From an uncultured Eubacteriales bacterium (GTDB taxonomy: Bacteria; Bacillota; Clostridia; Christensenellales; Borkfalkiaceae), in assembly GCA_905207385.1 (NCBI GenBank), contig CAJLLH010000077.1, positions 1 through 5,987 on the forward strand: a stretch of DNA of 5,987 nt, written 5' to 3'. Under the pieces are notes generated by a model. The model was given only the letters and a program-made list of their open reading frames with translations. It was not told the DNA's origin and did no database searches. Position 1 is the first letter of the stretch; the number at the start of each line of letters is the position of its first letter. A program made the position numbers and the translations under genes. This document shows positions 4,790-5,987 of this stretch, in pieces.

Positions 4790-5917
4790 ATGAAAAAGTT
4801 TGTGTGCGCCGCAGGGCGTTTTATAAAAAAAGAAGCCGTGCTTTGCGTCGCCGTGCTTCTTGCGGTGATTTCGGCATTCTTCGTGCCGCCGTCATCAGAA
4901 TACATAGGCTACATAGACTGGGACACCCTTGCCCTGCTGTTTTCGCTTATGGCGGTAATGAAGGGCTTTCAGGGCGCTGGGCTGTTTTCTTTCCTCGCGG
5001 AAAAGCTTCTCAAAAAGGCAAACAGCACAAGAAAACTGATGTTTGTGCTCGTCTACCTGCCTTTTTTTATGAGCATGCTGGTTACCAACGATGTTTCGCT
5101 CATAACCTTTGTGCCGTTCGCGATTACCGCGCTTAAGGCTGCAGGACAGGAAAGGCTTGTAGTTCCGCTTGTAATTCTTCAGACTTTGGCCGCAAACCTC
5201 GGCAGCATGCTCACGCCCATGGGCAACCCGCAGAACCTTTACCTTTACGGCGCGTCGGGCATAGGCTTCGGCGGACTTATGCTGACCATGCTGCCCTACA
5301 CCTCAGTTTCCGCGATAGGGCTGTTTATAGCCATAATGTGCTTTAAATCAGTACCCGTCGGAGAGATAGAAGAACAGACGGAGCTTGGCGGACCTTTCCG
5401 CCTTACGTGGCCCGCAGTCGGGTTTGCCGTATGCATACTGTGCCTGTTCGACATAATACCCCCGCTCATAATAGCCGCCGTAATGCTCGTGTTTCTGCTG
5501 TTTGCCGACCGAAAGGCGCTTGCTAAAGTAGACTATTCGCTTCTGATAACTTTCATAGCCTTATTTATATTTATAGGGAATATGGGAAACATTGAAAGTT
5601 TCCGCAATTTTATAAACTCCGTGATAAGCGGCAACGAGGCAATGGTAGCCGTGCTGGCAAGTCAGGTTATAAGCAACGTACCCGCAGCGCTGCTGCTTTC
5701 GGGCTTTTCCACAAACTGGAGCGCGCTTATAGTAGGTTGCAACATAGGCGGTCTGGGCACGCTAATAGCCTCTATGGCGAGCCTTATTTCCTACAAGGCG
5801 ATAGCCAAAGATTACCCCGAGCGCAGACAGAAATATCTGCTTGTATTCACGCTGCTGAACATCGCGTTCCTTGCGGTGCTTATAGGGCTTTACTTCCTAC
5901 TTCAATGGCTTGCATAA
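4790..5917 (+). CDS. SLC13/CitMHS-family membrane transporter (YbiR-like)
   Basis: This 375-residue polytopic inner-membrane protein has roughly ten hydrophobic segments and belongs to the ion transporter superfamily (citrate-transporter-like fold), most like the uncharacterised YbiR group. The N-terminal half carries VTNDVSLITFVPF (98-110) and LTPMGNPQNL (141-150); the C-terminal half carries SQVISNVPAALLLSGF (291-306) and GCNIGGLGTLIASMASLISY (316-335). These paired half-repeat motifs are where substrate and coupling ion bind in the family. The substrate cannot be read from sequence: di- or tricarboxylates, arsenite or other anions are all possible, and no neighbouring gene helps. The frame can be extended to a TTG at 4763, but that lies upstream of the -10, so I chose the ATG at 4790, which gives MKKF and the usual short N-terminus. 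No ribosome binding site precedes it. It is transcribed alone. Confidence 0.92.
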   Translation: MKKFVCAAGRFIKKEAVLCVAVLLAVISAFFVPPSSEYIGYIDWDTLALLFSLMAVMKGFQGAGLFSFLAEKLLKKANSTRKLMFVLVYLPFFMSMLVTNDVSLITFVPFAITALKAAGQERLVVPLVILQTLAANLGSMLTPMGNPQNLYLYGASGIGFGGLMLTMLPYTSVSAIGLFIAIMCFKSVPVGEIEEQTELGGPFRLTWPAVGFAVCILCLFDIIPPLIIAAVMLVFLLFADRKALAKVDYSLLITFIALFIFIGNMGNIESFRNFINSVISGNEAMVAVLASQVISNVPAALLLSGFSTNWSALIVGCNIGGLGTLIASMASLISYKAIAKDYPERRQKYLLVFTLLNIAFLAVLIGLYFLLQWLA

Positions 5918-5960
5918 CGACCAATTTAAAATAATACAGTTTTTTACTATATTTAATTGA

Positions 5961-5987
5961 AAAGCCGCCCCGCGGAATATCCGCGGG
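5961..5987 (+). terminator. Probable terminator stem, cut by the window end
   Basis: CCCGCGGA (5969-5976) and TCCGCGGG (5980-5987) form a perfect 8-bp stem with a three-base loop, starting 51 bases past the transporter stop codon. The preceding AAAAGCCGC (5960-5968) suggests that the stem extends into GCGGCTTTT beyond the window, which would make a bidirectional terminator. The U-run itself is not visible, so the call is provisional. Confidence 0.55.

Noticed and set aside
4714..5136. A 140-codon rightward frame over the divergent promoters and the start of the transporter gene.
   Set aside because: It begins upstream of the transporter promoter and runs in another frame through a clear membrane-protein gene; the product is Arg/Cys-rich with no motif.

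Overview
The window looks like chromosomal DNA of a Firmicutes-type bacterium, most likely a Clostridia-class anaerobe. Three things suggest this: strong GGAGG ribosome binding sites, close matches to the TTGACA/TATAAT housekeeping promoter consensus, and a ribosomal-protein L10 leader with a transcription attenuator of the type known from Bacillus. Base composition is moderate. I cannot name a genus. No phage, insertion sequence, CRISPR array, tRNA or rRNA was seen.

Layout from left to right. Two leftward genes come first: a small single-pass membrane protein (23-238) and a putative DNA-binding protein with a C-terminal leucine zipper (359-949). They are 120 bases apart with no clear terminator between them and may be co-transcribed. 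Transcribed divergently from the second is an unrecognised 306-residue, Cys-rich, probably cytosolic protein (1121-2041) with its own promoter. After it comes an AT-rich spacer with degenerate direct repeats and a terminator serving the next leftward gene. That gene is a secreted cyclophilin-type lipoprotein (2246-3196), also with its own promoter, whose active-site residues look degraded. A 341-base gap separates it from the leftward ribosomal operon rplJ-rplL (4526 down to 3538). The operon has a near-perfect promoter, an L10 leader with an intrinsic attenuator, and a terminator after rplL. Divergent from rplJ is an SLC13/CitMHS-type membrane transporter (4790-5917), whose promoter sits so close to its ATG that the mRNA should be leaderless or nearly so. 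The window ends inside a palindrome that probably belongs to this gene's terminator.

How the parts work together. Only rplJ and rplL form a clear functional unit: L10 and L7/L12 make the ribosomal stalk, and L10 is expected to control its own operon through the leader. The other genes look like independent transcription units. Neither rplK-rplA nor rpoB, the usual neighbours of rplJL, is present. The least ordinary items are the cyclophilin with a replaced catalytic arginine, the duplicated-module leucine-zipper protein, the unrecognised 306-residue protein and the leaderless transporter promoter. I found no convincing sign of a new multi-gene system.
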